Position numbers and translations under genes: made by a program
Part shown: positions 1 to 10,042 of the stretch, piece after piece
Layout: each line of letters begins with the position of its first letter
How positions within the stretch are numbered: position 1 is the first letter of the stretch
The notes under the pieces: generated by a model
Seen by the model: only the letters and a program-made list of their open reading frames with translations
What the model was told of the DNA's origin: nothing
Database searches by the model: none
Assembly: GCF_001612845.1 (NCBI RefSeq)
Contig: NZ_BDBF01000031.1
Location: 44,223-108,222, forward strand
Length of the DNA stretch: 64,000 nucleotides
Reading direction: 5' to 3'
Source of the DNA: Nocardia elegans NBRC 108235
GTDB taxonomy: Bacteria > Actinomycetota > Actinomycetes > Mycobacteriales > Mycobacteriaceae

Positions 1-57
1 CGCGGTGTCGGCTACGTGATGCGCGCGCCCAGCCGCAGCCGGTCGTCGGCGAAATGA
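1..57 (+). CDS. OmpR-family response regulator, C-terminal end (probable PhoP)
   Basis: Only the last 18 codons are in the window. They read RGVGYVMR followed by a short basic tail, which is the typical end of the winged-helix DNA-binding domain of OmpR/PhoB regulators. The stop codon overlaps the start of the downstream kinase in an ATGA arrangement, so the two are translationally coupled as expected for a two-component pair. The neighbours (PhoR-like kinase, then a convergent HIT gene) match phoP-phoR-Rv0759c of M. tuberculosis, which is why I suggest PhoP. Nothing can be said about the receiver domain. Confidence 0.8.
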   Translation, partial: RGVGYVMRAPSRSRSSAK

Positions 58-1682
58 GCGATCCGCGCTCGGTGCGGAAGCCGGCGGGTTCCACCGCGTC
101 GGCGACCGCCCGTGCTGAACTCGTGACTATCGCCGAGTCGGAGGAGGAGAAGCCTGCCGAGTCCAACGATATGAGCGATACCGAACACGGCGACGAGAAC
201 GGCGCAGAACCGAGTTCCGACCGTGCCGCGTCGGCGCCTCGTCGAGGCAGGTATCGAATCTCTCGGCGCCTGTCTGCTGTCCCACTGCGGGTGACGCTCG
301 TGTTCGCGCTGGTGTCTCTCACCGGGCTGGGTTTGCTCGTCTCGGGAGTCGCAGTCACCTCCGCTATGCGGAACGTGTTGATAAGCAACGTGGACCGTCA
401 ACTTTTCGGTGCCTCTCGCGATTGGGCCGCGCCGGACATGCCGCCACCACAGCGTCTGCCGGGCCCTGCCGGCCGAGAGCGCCCGCCAGCGCTCTTTTAC
501 GTTCGGATCGAAGATCCGAACGGCAAAACGCGTCTGTTACTGCCGTCCGGTCCGTCGGCGCCCGACTTTCCTGCCGACCTCGGAAGGCGCCCCCGCACCA
601 TCGGCTCGGTGGGAGACCCCAGTGAGCATTGGCGTGCCACGCGGGTCGTTACTCCCAATGGTTCCAGCTGGGTAGCCATTCGGCTGACGGAAACTGAGAA
701 CATCACGGACAGGCTCATCGGACTGCAGATCGTTGTGGGCCTCATCGTGCTCGCCGTGCTCGCGGTGGTGGCGCAGTTCGTGATTCGCCGGAGCCTGCGC
801 CCGCTCGGTGAGGTGGAGAAGACCGCCGCGGCCATCGCGAGCGGGGATCTGCATCGGCGAGTTCCGGTGCAGGGCACCAACACCGAGGTCGATCGGCTCT
901 CGCAATCGCTCAACGGCATGCTGTCCCAGATCCAGAGCGCCTTCGCCGCCACCGAGGCATCCGAGGAATCCGCGCGGCGTTCGGAGGCCCGGATGCGGCG
1001 GTTCGTCGCCGATGCCAGCCATGAACTGCGGACCCCGCTGACCACGATCAAGGGCTTCGCGGAGTTGTATCGGCAAGGGGCGCTGGCGGATCCGGCCCTG
1101 TTCATGGACCGGATCGAACGCGAGTCCAAGCGGATGAGCCTGCTGGTGGAGGACCTGCTGATGCTGGCTCGCCTCGACGCGCAGCGCCCGGTGGAACGCC
1201 GGCCGGTGGATCTGCTGGCACTGGCCAGCGATGCGGTGCACAGTGCCCGCGCCGTCGACGCGGCGCAGCGGCCCGAGGAGCCGCGCCGGCCCATCGACCT
1301 CGAAATACGCCCGGGGACGGGGACATTGGAGGTGCGTGGCGACGAAGCGCGGTTGCGTCAGGTGCTGGGCAATCTGGTCAACAACGCGCTGATCCACACC
1401 CCGCCCGACGCGGCGGTCACCGTCGCGCTGACACCCGCTCCGGACGAGGTGGTCATCGAGGTCGCCGATACCGGGCCGGGCCTGCCCACCGAGGACGCCG
1501 AGCGCATCTTCGAACGCTTCTACCGCACCGACACCTCACGCAGCCGCGACAGCGGTGGCACCGGACTGGGGCTGTCGATCGTGCAGGCGCTGGTGGCCGC
1601 GCACGGCGGCACGGTCTCGGTGCACAGCGCGGTGGGACAGGGCACCACCTTCGCGGTGCGCCTGCCCCGTTCGCAGGAGTGA
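54..1682 (+). CDS. phoR: Sensor histidine kinase, PhoR-like
   Basis: This is a 542-residue membrane histidine kinase. A first transmembrane helix lies near residues 78-103 and a second near 222-244, with an extracytoplasmic sensor domain between them. A HAMP domain follows (RRSLRPLGEVE), then the H-box DASHELRTPLTTIKG with the phospho-accepting His near 323, the N-box NLVNNALIH and the G-boxes DTGPGLP and GGTGLGLSI of the ATPase domain. The stretch GFAELYRQGA and the segment after it resemble mycobacterial PhoR closely from memory. It should phosphorylate the regulator encoded just upstream, which it overlaps by 4 bp. Oddity: about 70 acidic, low-complexity residues precede the first helix, absent from mycobacterial PhoR as I recall it. 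An internal ATG at 171 is an alternative start. Confidence 0.85.
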   Translation: MSDPRSVRKPAGSTASATARAELVTIAESEEEKPAESNDMSDTEHGDENGAEPSSDRAASAPRRGRYRISRRLSAVPLRVTLVFALVSLTGLGLLVSGVAVTSAMRNVLISNVDRQLFGASRDWAAPDMPPPQRLPGPAGRERPPALFYVRIEDPNGKTRLLLPSGPSAPDFPADLGRRPRTIGSVGDPSEHWRATRVVTPNGSSWVAIRLTETENITDRLIGLQIVVGLIVLAVLAVVAQFVIRRSLRPLGEVEKTAAAIASGDLHRRVPVQGTNTEVDRLSQSLNGMLSQIQSAFAATEASEESARRSEARMRRFVADASHELRTPLTTIKGFAELYRQGALADPALFMDRIERESKRMSLLVEDLLMLARLDAQRPVERRPVDLLALASDAVHSARAVDAAQRPEEPRRPIDLEIRPGTGTLEVRGDEARLRQVLGNLVNNALIHTPPDAAVTVALTPAPDEVVIEVADTGPGLPTEDAERIFERFYRTDTSRSRDSGGTGLGLSIVQALVAAHGGTVSVHSAVGQGTTFAVRLPRSQE

Positions 1683-1697
1683 TCAAGGCTCGGTGCG

Positions 1698-2123
1698 TCA
1701 GGCCGGGACGTTCGCGCCGTAGCCGAGCTCGCGCAGCGCCTGCTTGATCTTGTCCTGCGCCTCGTCCAGCGATTCCGGGCTCGGATCGGTGTCCGCGCCC
1801 GAGATGTTGAAATCGCCCAGCTCGAACGCCGGGAAGACGTGCACGTGCAGGTGCGGCACCTCCAGCCCGGCGATCAGCAGGCCCGCGCGCGGCGCGTCCC
1901 ACGCCATGCGCACCGCCTGGCCGATCTTCTGAGCGACCTCGTTGATCCGCGCGAACGTGGCGGGATCCAGATCCTGCCACTGGTCGATCTCCTTGCGAGG
2001 AACCACGAGCGTATGACCCTGGGTGACCGGAGCGATGGTCAGGAAGGCGACGAATTCCTCGTCCTCCCACACGAACCGCCCCGGCAGCTGTCCGGCAATG
2101 ATCGCGCTGAATACAGATGGCAT
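1698..2123 (-). CDS. HIT-family hydrolase (Rv0759c-like)
   Basis: This is a histidine-triad protein of 141 residues. The catalytic motif HLHVHVFP is visible in its C-terminal half, and the N-terminal block FVWEDEEFVAFLTIAPVTQGH is typical of HIT nucleotide hydrolases, which cleave nucleoside phosphoramidates or dinucleotides. The exact substrate is unknown. I prefer the ATG at 2123, giving MPSVFSAII, because family members start there; an in-frame ATG nine bases upstream is possible. It converges on the phoR-like gene with only 15 bp between the stops, the same arrangement as Rv0758-Rv0759c in M. tuberculosis. Confidence 0.85.
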   Translation of the reverse strand: MPSVFSAIIAGQLPGRFVWEDEEFVAFLTIAPVTQGHTLVVPRKEIDQWQDLDPATFARINEVAQKIGQAVRMAWDAPRAGLLIAGLEVPHLHVHVFPAFELGDFNISGADTDPSPESLDEAQDKIKQALRELGYGANVPA

Positions 2124-2228
2124 GGGTTTCATACTGCCCCGCCCGGTCGGGAGGCGGTGGCCGGGGCGGCGGGCTGTCCTCCCGGTACCCGCATCTGCTG
2201 TTCACCTGCGTCCCCTAAGCTGTCACGC

Positions 2229-3521
<1,293 letters not shown>

Positions 3522-3533
3522 CCGAATCGACGA

Positions 3534-3572
3534 CTTCGGCCCCATCGGTTTCGAGGCGCACGGAGGCCGAAG
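3534..3572. terminator. Inverted repeat between convergent purD and M23 gene
   Basis: Arms CTTCGGCC and GGCCGAAG are separated by 23 bases. They sit in the 65-bp gap between two convergent genes and could end transcription in either direction. There is no T-run and the loop is long, so the call is weak. Confidence 0.35.
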
Positions 3573-3586
3573 CGACCCCGCGGGGT

Positions 3587-4591
3587 TCAGCCGACCTGAA
3601 TGCCGTGCACGGCCAGCCACGGCTGCGGGTCCACGTGCTGTCCGCCGATGAGGATCTCGAAGTGCAGGTGCGGGCCGGTGGAATCGCCGCGGTTGCCGAT
3701 GCGGGCGATCTGCTGACCGGCGCGCACCCGCTCGCCGACCGACACCGAGAAGTCGTACATGTGGCCGTACACCGAGATGGTGCCGTCGTCGTGGCGGATG
3801 CGCACCCACAGTCCGAAGCCCTGCGCCGGTCCGGCGTCGATGACGGTGCCGTCGGCGACGGCGTAGATGGGCGAACCGATGGGCGCCGCGATATCGATCC
3901 CGTAGTGGAAGGTGCCCCACCGGCCCCCGTAACCGGAGGTGAACATGCCGCGCGCGGGCAGGGCGAAACCGCCTATGCCCGGGGCGATTCCGCCCGGGAG
4001 GATGCCGCCGGGAATCGTGGTGGCCGGCCCGGACAGCCAGGGTTGCGGCGTCCCGGCGACCGCCGCGGCGGCTTCGGCCTTCGCGCGTTCCAGGGTGGCC
4101 CGCGACGCCGCGGCGACCACCTGCGCCTCGCGCATGCGCTCGCCGTTGTCGATGGCGGTCAGATAGCGCTTGCTGGTTTCGGGTTCGGCCTGCACCTGTA
4201 GCGGATAGGCCACCGCGATCCGCTGTGCCGCACCGGGTTTCGGCGTCGAGTCGACCGGTTGCGGCGCCACGGTGTCGGCGGCGGCGAACAGTCCGACCAC
4301 GACCATGCCGATCACCAGCACCCGATGCTCGCCGACCCAGCCGCGCAGCCGCGGCCACAGGGTCTCGAATTCCTCGCGCCAGTGTCGATCCCGCATCAGC
4401 TGCCACCAGCGCCCCACCCGCGTGCGCCATTCGACCGCCGCGACCTGCCCGAATTCACGCGATCGGCGGGCCGAGGAACGGAGGCGATGCGCGATCGAGG
4501 GACGGTCGCGGCGCAGCGTCGTTCGCCAGTCGGGGCGGATCACGGTCCAGCCCCCCTGGTACGACTTCGCGCGGCGTGCCTGGTCAGGCAT
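3587..4591 (-). CDS. M23-family metallopeptidase, membrane-anchored
   Basis: This is a probable cell-wall endopeptidase of the lysostaphin/LytM type, 334 residues from the ATG at 4591. The N-terminal 90 residues are basic and cytoplasmic. One membrane helix follows (VLVIGMVVVGLFAAADTVA, about 91-109), then a linker with an Ala-rich, potentially coiled segment, then the M23 domain. Zinc-site motifs are visible: HYGIDIAAPIGSPI and HLHFEI near residue 308, with the usual VYGHM between them. All expected ligands are present, so it could be active on peptidoglycan rather than being a degenerate activator. The start is uncertain; the open frame extends 20 codons upstream. Confidence 0.8.
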   Translation of the reverse strand: MPDQARRAKSYQGGWTVIRPDWRTTLRRDRPSIAHRLRSSARRSREFGQVAAVEWRTRVGRWWQLMRDRHWREEFETLWPRLRGWVGEHRVLVIGMVVVGLFAAADTVAPQPVDSTPKPGAAQRIAVAYPLQVQAEPETSKRYLTAIDNGERMREAQVVAAASRATLERAKAEAAAAVAGTPQPWLSGPATTIPGGILPGGIAPGIGGFALPARGMFTSGYGGRWGTFHYGIDIAAPIGSPIYAVADGTVIDAGPAQGFGLWVRIRHDDGTISVYGHMYDFSVSVGERVRAGQQIARIGNRGDSTGPHLHFEILIGGQHVDPQPWLAVHGIQVG

Positions 4592-4722
4592 TCTGCCGAC
4601 GATAACAGGGGCCCGCCCGGACACGCAGGCAGGCGCGGCGGCGCACAGCAACGTCTCAGGCGTCCGGTGCCCGGGAACGGACTGCGCGCCGGCCTGCCGA
4701 GGCGGTGTTCTACCGTCGTCTG

Positions 4723-5892
4723 GTGCGCAGTGAATCCCGGCGGTCCACCGTTCCGACCTTCTACGTCATGGACGTCTGGAAGGCCGCGGCCGAACGCGCC
4801 CGCACCCACGGCGACGTGCTGGTCCTGGCGGCGGGCCAGCCCTCCACGCCCGCCCCGGTGCCGGTGCGCCGCGCCACCCAGGTGGCCCTCGACGCCGAAT
4901 TGCTCGGCTACACCGAGACTTTCGGCATCCCCGAATTGCGCTCGGCCATCGCGGCCCATCACCGCGACACCTACGGCGTCGAGGTCGAGTCCGACGACGT
5001 AGTGATCACGACCGGCTCCTCCGGCGCGTTCACGCTGATCTTCCTGGCCGCATTCGATATCGGCGACACCGTCGTGGTCGCTCGCCCGGGTTACCCGGCC
5101 TACCGCAACACCCTCACGGCACTGGGCTGCCGGGTGATCGAACTCGACTGCGGCCCCCGGACCCGGTTCCAGCCGACGGTGGCGATGCTGGAGGAGTTGC
5201 CCGAACCGCCCGCCGGCCTGATCGTGGCCAGCCCGGCGAACCCGACCGGCACCATGATCGCCCCGGACGAGCTGGCGGCCCTGGCCCGCTGGTGCGACGA
5301 GCACGGCACGCTGCTGATCTCCGACGAGATCTATCACGGCATCGCCTATTCGGGCGTCGACGGCGATACCGAACCGGTGAGCTCGGCGTGGGAGACCTCG
5401 CGCGAGTCGGTGGTGATCGGTTCGGTGTCGAAGTATTTCTCGATGACGGGCTGGCGGCTGGGCTGGATGCTGGCACCCGCGCGGCTGCGCCCGGCGCTGC
5501 AGCGGCTGGCGTCCAATATGACCGTCTGCCCGCCGGCCATCTCCCAATTCGCGGCGGCGCACGCGTTCGGCCCGGAGGCCAAATCCGAACTCGACGGACA
5601 CGTCCGCCGCTATGCCCGCAACCGGTCGTTACTGCTCGAGGGGCTGCCCGCTCTCGGCATCAGCGATCTGGCGCCTGCCGACGGCGCCTTCTACGCGTAC
5701 GCCGATATCGGTCATCTGAGCCAGGATTCGACGCGCTGGTGCGCGGATCTGTTGGCGCACACGGGTGTCGCCCTCGCGCCCGGGATCGATTTCGACACCC
5801 GTAACGGACACCGCACGGTCCGATTCTCCTTCGCCGGCGCCACCGCGGATATCGAGGAGGCCCTGGTGCGACTCGGCCGATATCTGAGCTGA
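4723..5892 (+). CDS. Class I/II PLP-dependent aminotransferase
   Basis: This is a fold-type I aminotransferase of 389 residues. Visible motifs are ASPANPTGTMI, SDEIYHGIAYSG and SVSKYFSMTGWRLGW, with the PLP-binding Lys near 237 and a C-terminal Arg region (VRFSFAG). It resembles the M. tuberculosis Rv3565 (AspB-annotated) type from memory, but the amino donor and acceptor cannot be read from sequence. I choose the GTG at 4723 because TACCGT (4711-4716) stands six bases before it, a leaderless promoter layout; a GTG at 4705 is the alternative. The gene is divergent from the M23 peptidase gene and is followed by a 247-bp regulatory-looking gap. Confidence 0.85.
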   Translation: MRSESRRSTVPTFYVMDVWKAAAERARTHGDVLVLAAGQPSTPAPVPVRRATQVALDAELLGYTETFGIPELRSAIAAHHRDTYGVEVESDDVVITTGSSGAFTLIFLAAFDIGDTVVVARPGYPAYRNTLTALGCRVIELDCGPRTRFQPTVAMLEELPEPPAGLIVASPANPTGTMIAPDELAALARWCDEHGTLLISDEIYHGIAYSGVDGDTEPVSSAWETSRESVVIGSVSKYFSMTGWRLGWMLAPARLRPALQRLASNMTVCPPAISQFAAAHAFGPEAKSELDGHVRRYARNRSLLLEGLPALGISDLAPADGAFYAYADIGHLSQDSTRWCADLLAHTGVALAPGIDFDTRNGHRTVRFSFAGATADIEEALVRLGRYLS

Positions 5893-5948
5893 CGCACAGA
5901 CTTTCCGTACCGGCCCACCGGAGCGCGTGGATGCGGTACAAATGATTC

Positions 5949-5966
5949 GGGTTGTGATTTCAACCC
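5949..5966. promoter_or_regulatory. Short inverted repeat in the gap before the TetR gene
   Basis: GGGTTG and CAACCC flank six bases, TGATTT. It lies about 60 bp after the aminotransferase stop and 175 bp before the TetR start. It may be an operator half-site pair or a small hairpin. No T-run follows. Confidence 0.3.
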
Positions 5967-6039
5967 TTGCTATTTCGAACCGATCCCGGCTGTCCGCTCG
6001 GATCGGATCCCGGAAATTTGCGCGGTCCCATGGTCGATT

Positions 6040-6132
6040 GCACAGCAACGATTCGGCCGGGATTGCACAGACGCACAGATTTGCACAGATCGCACCGATT
6101 TGGCACGGATGAACCGATGATGACTGGCACGA
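6040..6132 (+). repeat. Phased GCAC-box array upstream of the TetR gene
   Basis: The core GCACAG occurs at 6040, 6065, 6073 and 6083, and is followed by GCACCG (6092), GCACGG (6103) and GCACGA (6127). The middle copies are spaced 8-11 bp apart, roughly one helical turn. The surrounding stretch (about 5941-6110) is richer in A and T than the rest of the window. This suggests a cooperative protein-binding array at the promoter of the TetR gene that starts at 6140. Confidence 0.4.
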
Positions 6133-6139
6133 TGACACG

Positions 6140-6844
6140 GTGATCACCGCGACGACCCCGAAAGGCGAAAGGCGTCGCCAAGCGTTGGTTGCGGCTGCCG
6201 CGGAGTTGCTACTCGAAGGCGGCTTCGATGCCGTGCGCCACCGTTCGGTGGCGACGCGCGCGGACCTGCCCCTGGCATCCACGACCTACTATTTCGAATC
6301 CCTCGAGGACCTGATCGCGCGCGCGGTCGAGTTCAGCGGCAACGCCGAACTCGAGTCGATGCGCCGCCGGATCGGCGAGGTCACCCACCGCAAACGCGGC
6401 GCCGAGGCGACCGTCGACCTGATCGTGGATCTGATGGTAGGCACCGACGGCCCCGACGAATTCGCCCGCGGGCGGCTGATCGCCCGCTACGAGCGGTCGG
6501 TGGCCTCGGCCCGGCATCCGGAACTACGCGAGGTGCAGCTGCGGTTACGCGCCCAGCTCGAGGACCTATTGGCCGATGTGCTGCGCCGATCCGATCGGAT
6601 GGTGCGCACCGATCAGTTGCGCCGGCTGGTGGCGGTGGTCGACGGTGCGGTGGTCGCCGCGCTGGCCGAATCCGATCCGCAACCGCGCCGGACCGCCCGC
6701 GGCGCGCTGCTGGAATTGATCGATGTGATCGCTCCGCCGGTGCCGCAACCGCTGATGGCGCCGCAGACCGTGCCACCGGCCGCGGCGCCGCACCTGCCCG
6801 CGGCCATGCCCCAGCAACCGAGCAGGCATCGAACATTAGACTGA
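6140..6844 (+). CDS. TetR-family transcriptional regulator
   Basis: This is a 234-residue one-component repressor. The helix-turn-helix domain occupies the first 60 residues (RRQALVAAAAELLLEGGFDAVRHRSVATRADLP and the TTYYF hallmark). The ligand domain follows, with a C-terminal tail rich in Pro and Ala that is unlikely to be folded. The GTG start at 6140 has no clear ribosome binding site. The gene ends 6 bp before purB, so read-through into purB is possible, although purB has its own candidate -10 box inside the end of this gene. The target is unknown; the phased GCAC boxes upstream are the best candidate for autoregulation. Confidence 0.85.
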   Translation: MITATTPKGERRRQALVAAAAELLLEGGFDAVRHRSVATRADLPLASTTYYFESLEDLIARAVEFSGNAELESMRRRIGEVTHRKRGAEATVDLIVDLMVGTDGPDEFARGRLIARYERSVASARHPELREVQLRLRAQLEDLLADVLRRSDRMVRTDQLRRLVAVVDGAVVAALAESDPQPRRTARGALLELIDVIAPPVPQPLMAPQTVPPAAAPHLPAAMPQQPSRHRTLD

Positions 6845-6850
6845 CTGTTC

Positions 6851-8284
6851 GTGAGTCTTGTCCCGAACGTCCTCGCCACCCGGTACGCGAGCCCGCAGCT
6901 GGTGCAGTTGTGGTCGCCCGAGAACAAGATCGTGCTGGAGCGCCGGCTGTGGCTCGAGGTGCTGCGGGCCCAGACCGAACTCGGCGCCGCCGGTACCGAG
7001 GCGGTCACCCCCGACGTGCTCGAGGATTACGAGCGGGTGCTGGGCGAGGTCGACCTGGCCTCGATCGCCGAACGCGAGCGGATCACCCGCCACGATGTGA
7101 AGGCGCGCATCGAGGAGTTCAACGCCCTCGCCGGGCACGAGCAGATCCACAAGGGCATGACCAGCCGGGATCTGACCGAGAACGTGGAGCAGTTGCAGAT
7201 CCGGCTCTCGCTGGAACACGTCTACGAACACGGTGTCGCGGTCGCCGCGCGGCTGGCGGAGCGGGCCGCCGAGTACCAGTCGCTGGTGATGGCCGGACGC
7301 TCGCACAACGTGGCGGCACAGGCGACCACCCTGGGCAAGCGGTTCGCGGGTGCGGCCGACGAGGTGCTGATCGCCCTGCACCGGGTGCGCGAGCTGATCG
7401 ACCGGTATCCGCTGCGCGGGATCAAGGGCCCGATGGGCACCGCGCAGGACATGCTCGATCTGTTCGACGGCGACGCCGCCAAACTCGCCCAGCTGGAGCA
7501 GAAGGTCGCCGGGCATCTGGGCTTCGCGACCGTGCTGACCAGTGTCGGCCAGGTCTACCCCCGCTCCCTGGACCACGACGTGATCTCCGCGCTGGTCCAA
7601 TTGGGCGCGGGCCCTTCGTCGTTCGCGCACACGGTGCGGCTGATGGCGGGGCACGAACTGGTCACCGAGGGTTTCCAGCCCGGGCAGGTCGGCAGTTCGG
7701 CGATGCCGCACAAGATGAACACCCGCTCCTGCGAGCGCGTCAACGGTCTGCAGGTGGTGCTGCGCGGTTACGGCTCGATGGCGGCCGAACTGGCGGGCGC
7801 GCAGTGGAACGAGGGCGATGTGTTCTGTTCCGTGGTGCGCCGGGTCGCGCTGCCCGACGCGTTCTTCGCCATCGACGGCATGATGGAAACCTTCCTGACC
7901 GTCCTCGGCGAATTCGGCGCCTACCCGGCCGTGATCGAGCGTGAGCTCAACCGCTACCTGCCTTTCCTGGCCACCACGCGCATTCTGATGGCGGCCGTGC
8001 GGGCGGGGGTCGGGCGCGAGAGTGCGCACGAGGTCATCAAGGAGCACGCGGTCGCCGTGGCGCTGGCCATGCGGGAGCAGGGGCGCGAACCGGATCTGCT
8101 GGACCGCCTCGCGGCCGACGACCGGATGCCGCTGGACCGGGCCGGACTCGAGGCCGCCCTGGCCGATCGGACGGCGTTCATCGGCGCCGCCGAGGCGCAG
8201 GTGAGCGATGTGGTGGCGCAGGTGCAGAAGCTGATCGACGCGAATCCCGAGGCCGCCCGCTACACCCCCTCGCCGATTCTGTAA
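6851..8284 (+). CDS. purB: Adenylosuccinate lyase
   Basis: This enzyme releases fumarate from SAICAR and from adenylosuccinate, so it acts in both the IMP pathway and the IMP-to-AMP branch. The protein has 477 residues. The fumarase/lyase signature GSSAMPHKMN is at about residues 281-290, and the block HDVKARIEEFN is present. The GTG start lies eight bases after TAGACT (6837-6842), suggesting a promoter overlapping the end of the TetR gene and a nearly leaderless message. Confidence 0.96.
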   Translation: MSLVPNVLATRYASPQLVQLWSPENKIVLERRLWLEVLRAQTELGAAGTEAVTPDVLEDYERVLGEVDLASIAERERITRHDVKARIEEFNALAGHEQIHKGMTSRDLTENVEQLQIRLSLEHVYEHGVAVAARLAERAAEYQSLVMAGRSHNVAAQATTLGKRFAGAADEVLIALHRVRELIDRYPLRGIKGPMGTAQDMLDLFDGDAAKLAQLEQKVAGHLGFATVLTSVGQVYPRSLDHDVISALVQLGAGPSSFAHTVRLMAGHELVTEGFQPGQVGSSAMPHKMNTRSCERVNGLQVVLRGYGSMAAELAGAQWNEGDVFCSVVRRVALPDAFFAIDGMMETFLTVLGEFGAYPAVIERELNRYLPFLATTRILMAAVRAGVGRESAHEVIKEHAVAVALAMREQGREPDLLDRLAADDRMPLDRAGLEAALADRTAFIGAAEAQVSDVVAQVQKLIDANPEAARYTPSPIL

Positions 8285-8414
8285 CCGCCGCGGACCGATG
8301 GTCGCGGCACCGCAACCGCCCGGCGCCGCCGTTCGCGTGGTGGTCTCGCGCGTGCTCGGCGCCGTGCGAATGGTGCGGCGGCGCAGGCGAAACCGGCGAC
8401 TAGGGTTGCCGGAT

Positions 8415-8885
8415 ATGGACCCCTATACGATCTTCGCCGATATCGTCGCCGGGCGGGCGCCCTCGTCCAAGGTCTACGAGGACGACGACGTTCTCGCCTT
8501 CATGGACATCCGTCCCATGACACCCGGTCATCTGCTGGTGATTCCGAAGATTCCGGCGCGCAGCCTGGCCGAACTCGATCCGGCGATCGGCGGCAAGCTC
8601 TTTCAGGTCGCGCAGCGTCTGGCGGCCGCGCTGCGGCAGTCCGAGGTGCGCTGTGACGGGGTGAATCTCTTTCTGGCAGACGGTGTTACGGCCGGGCAGG
8701 AGGTCTTCCACGTCCATCTGCACGTCATTCCGCGCACGCCCGGTGACGGCTTCGGTCTGCGCAATCGCGCGACGACCCCGCCGCGTGCGGACCTGGACTA
8801 TCTGGCCGCGTCGATCCGGGGCGCGGCCGGGCGGGCACAACCGAATCCCGCGAGCGGACAGGACGGAAAGTGGTGGCTCACCTGA
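8415..8885 (+). CDS. HIT-family protein (second in window)
   Basis: This is a histidine-triad nucleotide hydrolase or transferase of 156 residues, with HVHLHVIP at residues 99-106 and the N-terminal block MDPYTIFADIVAGRAPSSKVYEDDDV. It differs clearly from the first HIT protein in the window and has the layout of Hint-type enzymes. The ATG at 8415 is preceded at eight bases by TAGGGT (8401-8406), again a leaderless-type promoter. The frame is open upstream to 8298 but that stretch shows no protein-like composition. The 130 bp between purB and this gene contain nothing else I can recognise. Confidence 0.85.
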   Translation: MDPYTIFADIVAGRAPSSKVYEDDDVLAFMDIRPMTPGHLLVIPKIPARSLAELDPAIGGKLFQVAQRLAAALRQSEVRCDGVNLFLADGVTAGQEVFHVHLHVIPRTPGDGFGLRNRATTPPRADLDYLAASIRGAAGRAQPNPASGQDGKWWLT

Positions 8886-9003
8886 GTCCTGCTGCGGACC
8901 GGGTGGTTTGCTGAGGAAACGCCAGGAGGTCGAAAGCTCCGCGCTGCGCCACGGTATGCGTTACTTTAAGTAGCAGTTGTGGTGGGTTGACGGAGGTGGG
9001 GAC

Positions 9004-9963
9004 ATGCGACGTTCATGCGTTGCTGCAGTTGTGCTGGCAGTCGGACTGGGCGTCTTCGGTCCCTGGATGGGCCCACAGCCACGCGCATCGGCGGCGCGGG
9101 TGGTCGGGGAAAACGATATGAGTCCGACCCGGACGGCGCTGTTCATCGACTCCCCAGCCATGGGACGCACCATCCAGGTTCAGGTGCTGCATCCGGCCGG
9201 TGGGGGTTCACGGCCCTCCTACTATCTGCTCGACGGGCTCGATCCCGGTGTGCAGCAGAGCACCTGGACCAATGCCACCGATGCCGAACCCTTCTTCCAC
9301 GGTAAGAACGTCAACGTGGTGCTGCCGATCGGCGGGCAGGCGAGTTACTACACCGACTGGCAGCGCGACGATCCGCACTTCGGCCGCTACCAGTGGGAAA
9401 CCTTCCTGACGCGCGAACTTCCGCCCATCATCGATGCCACGTTCTCCGGCAACGGCGTGAACGCGATCGGTGGCCTGTCGATGGGCGGCATCGCTGCGTT
9501 CGTCCTGGCCGTTCGCCATCCGGAGCTGTACGAGGCGGTGGCGGGCTACAGTGCGTGCCCGGACCTGGGTATCGCGCAAGGGGCGATCATGTTCTCGATC
9601 GCCAACCGCGGCGGCAATCCGTTCGATATGTGGGGTGCGCCCGGAAGTCCGGAATGGGGCGCCCACGATCCGGCGCTGCTGGCGAATCGGCTGCGCGGCA
9701 AGACCCTCTACCTGTCCACCGGCACCGGTATCCCGGGTCCACACGAGACCGAGATCAAACCGCAGCTGCCGGAGAACATCGTCCTGGGCGGTCCGATCGA
9801 AGCCGGCGTGGACGTCTGCGTCACCGCCTTCGAGCAGCGGCTGCGCGGCATGCGAATTCCGGCCCGGGTCGATCACAGTCCGGTGGGGACGCATTCCTGG
9901 TCGTATTGGCAGGACTATATGCACGCGTCCTGGCCGACAATCGGCGCGGCGATCGGGGCCTGA
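9004..9963 (+). CDS. Antigen-85-like mycolyltransferase / esterase, secreted
   Basis: This is a secreted alpha/beta-hydrolase of 319 residues with an N-terminal signal peptide (MRRSCVAAVVLAVGLGVFG, cleavage probably after the following ASA). The nucleophile motif GLSMGG places the Ser near 159, and THSWSYW places the His near 297; HSW-YW is characteristic of antigen 85 mycolyltransferases. It probably moves mycolic acids between trehalose esters or onto arabinogalactan in the cell envelope, although a simple esterase role is possible. GGAGG seven bases upstream supports the ATG at 9004. It is one of the genes pointing to a mycolate-containing organism. Confidence 0.85.
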   Translation: MRRSCVAAVVLAVGLGVFGPWMGPQPRASAARVVGENDMSPTRTALFIDSPAMGRTIQVQVLHPAGGGSRPSYYLLDGLDPGVQQSTWTNATDAEPFFHGKNVNVVLPIGGQASYYTDWQRDDPHFGRYQWETFLTRELPPIIDATFSGNGVNAIGGLSMGGIAAFVLAVRHPELYEAVAGYSACPDLGIAQGAIMFSIANRGGNPFDMWGAPGSPEWGAHDPALLANRLRGKTLYLSTGTGIPGPHETEIKPQLPENIVLGGPIEAGVDVCVTAFEQRLRGMRIPARVDHSPVGTHSWSYWQDYMHASWPTIGAAIGA

Positions 9964-9987
9964 TCGCCGGGGCCCGACGTCCGATCG

Positions 9988-10006
9988 GCGCGGGACGCCC
10001 CCGCGC
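9988..10006. terminator. GC-rich hairpin between mycolyltransferase and DUF397 genes
   Basis: Arms GCGCGGG and CCCGCGC flank a five-base loop. It sits between two convergent genes and could stop both, but no T-run follows on either strand. Confidence 0.35.
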
Positions 10007-10042
10007 GACCGGGCGAGGCCCCGGAGATCCGGTGCACTGCGT

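Noticed and set aside
1839..2228. Upstream extension of the purD frame
   Set aside because: It is antisense to the HIT gene, lacks homology to PurD, and a leaderless GTG start at 2229 is well supported.
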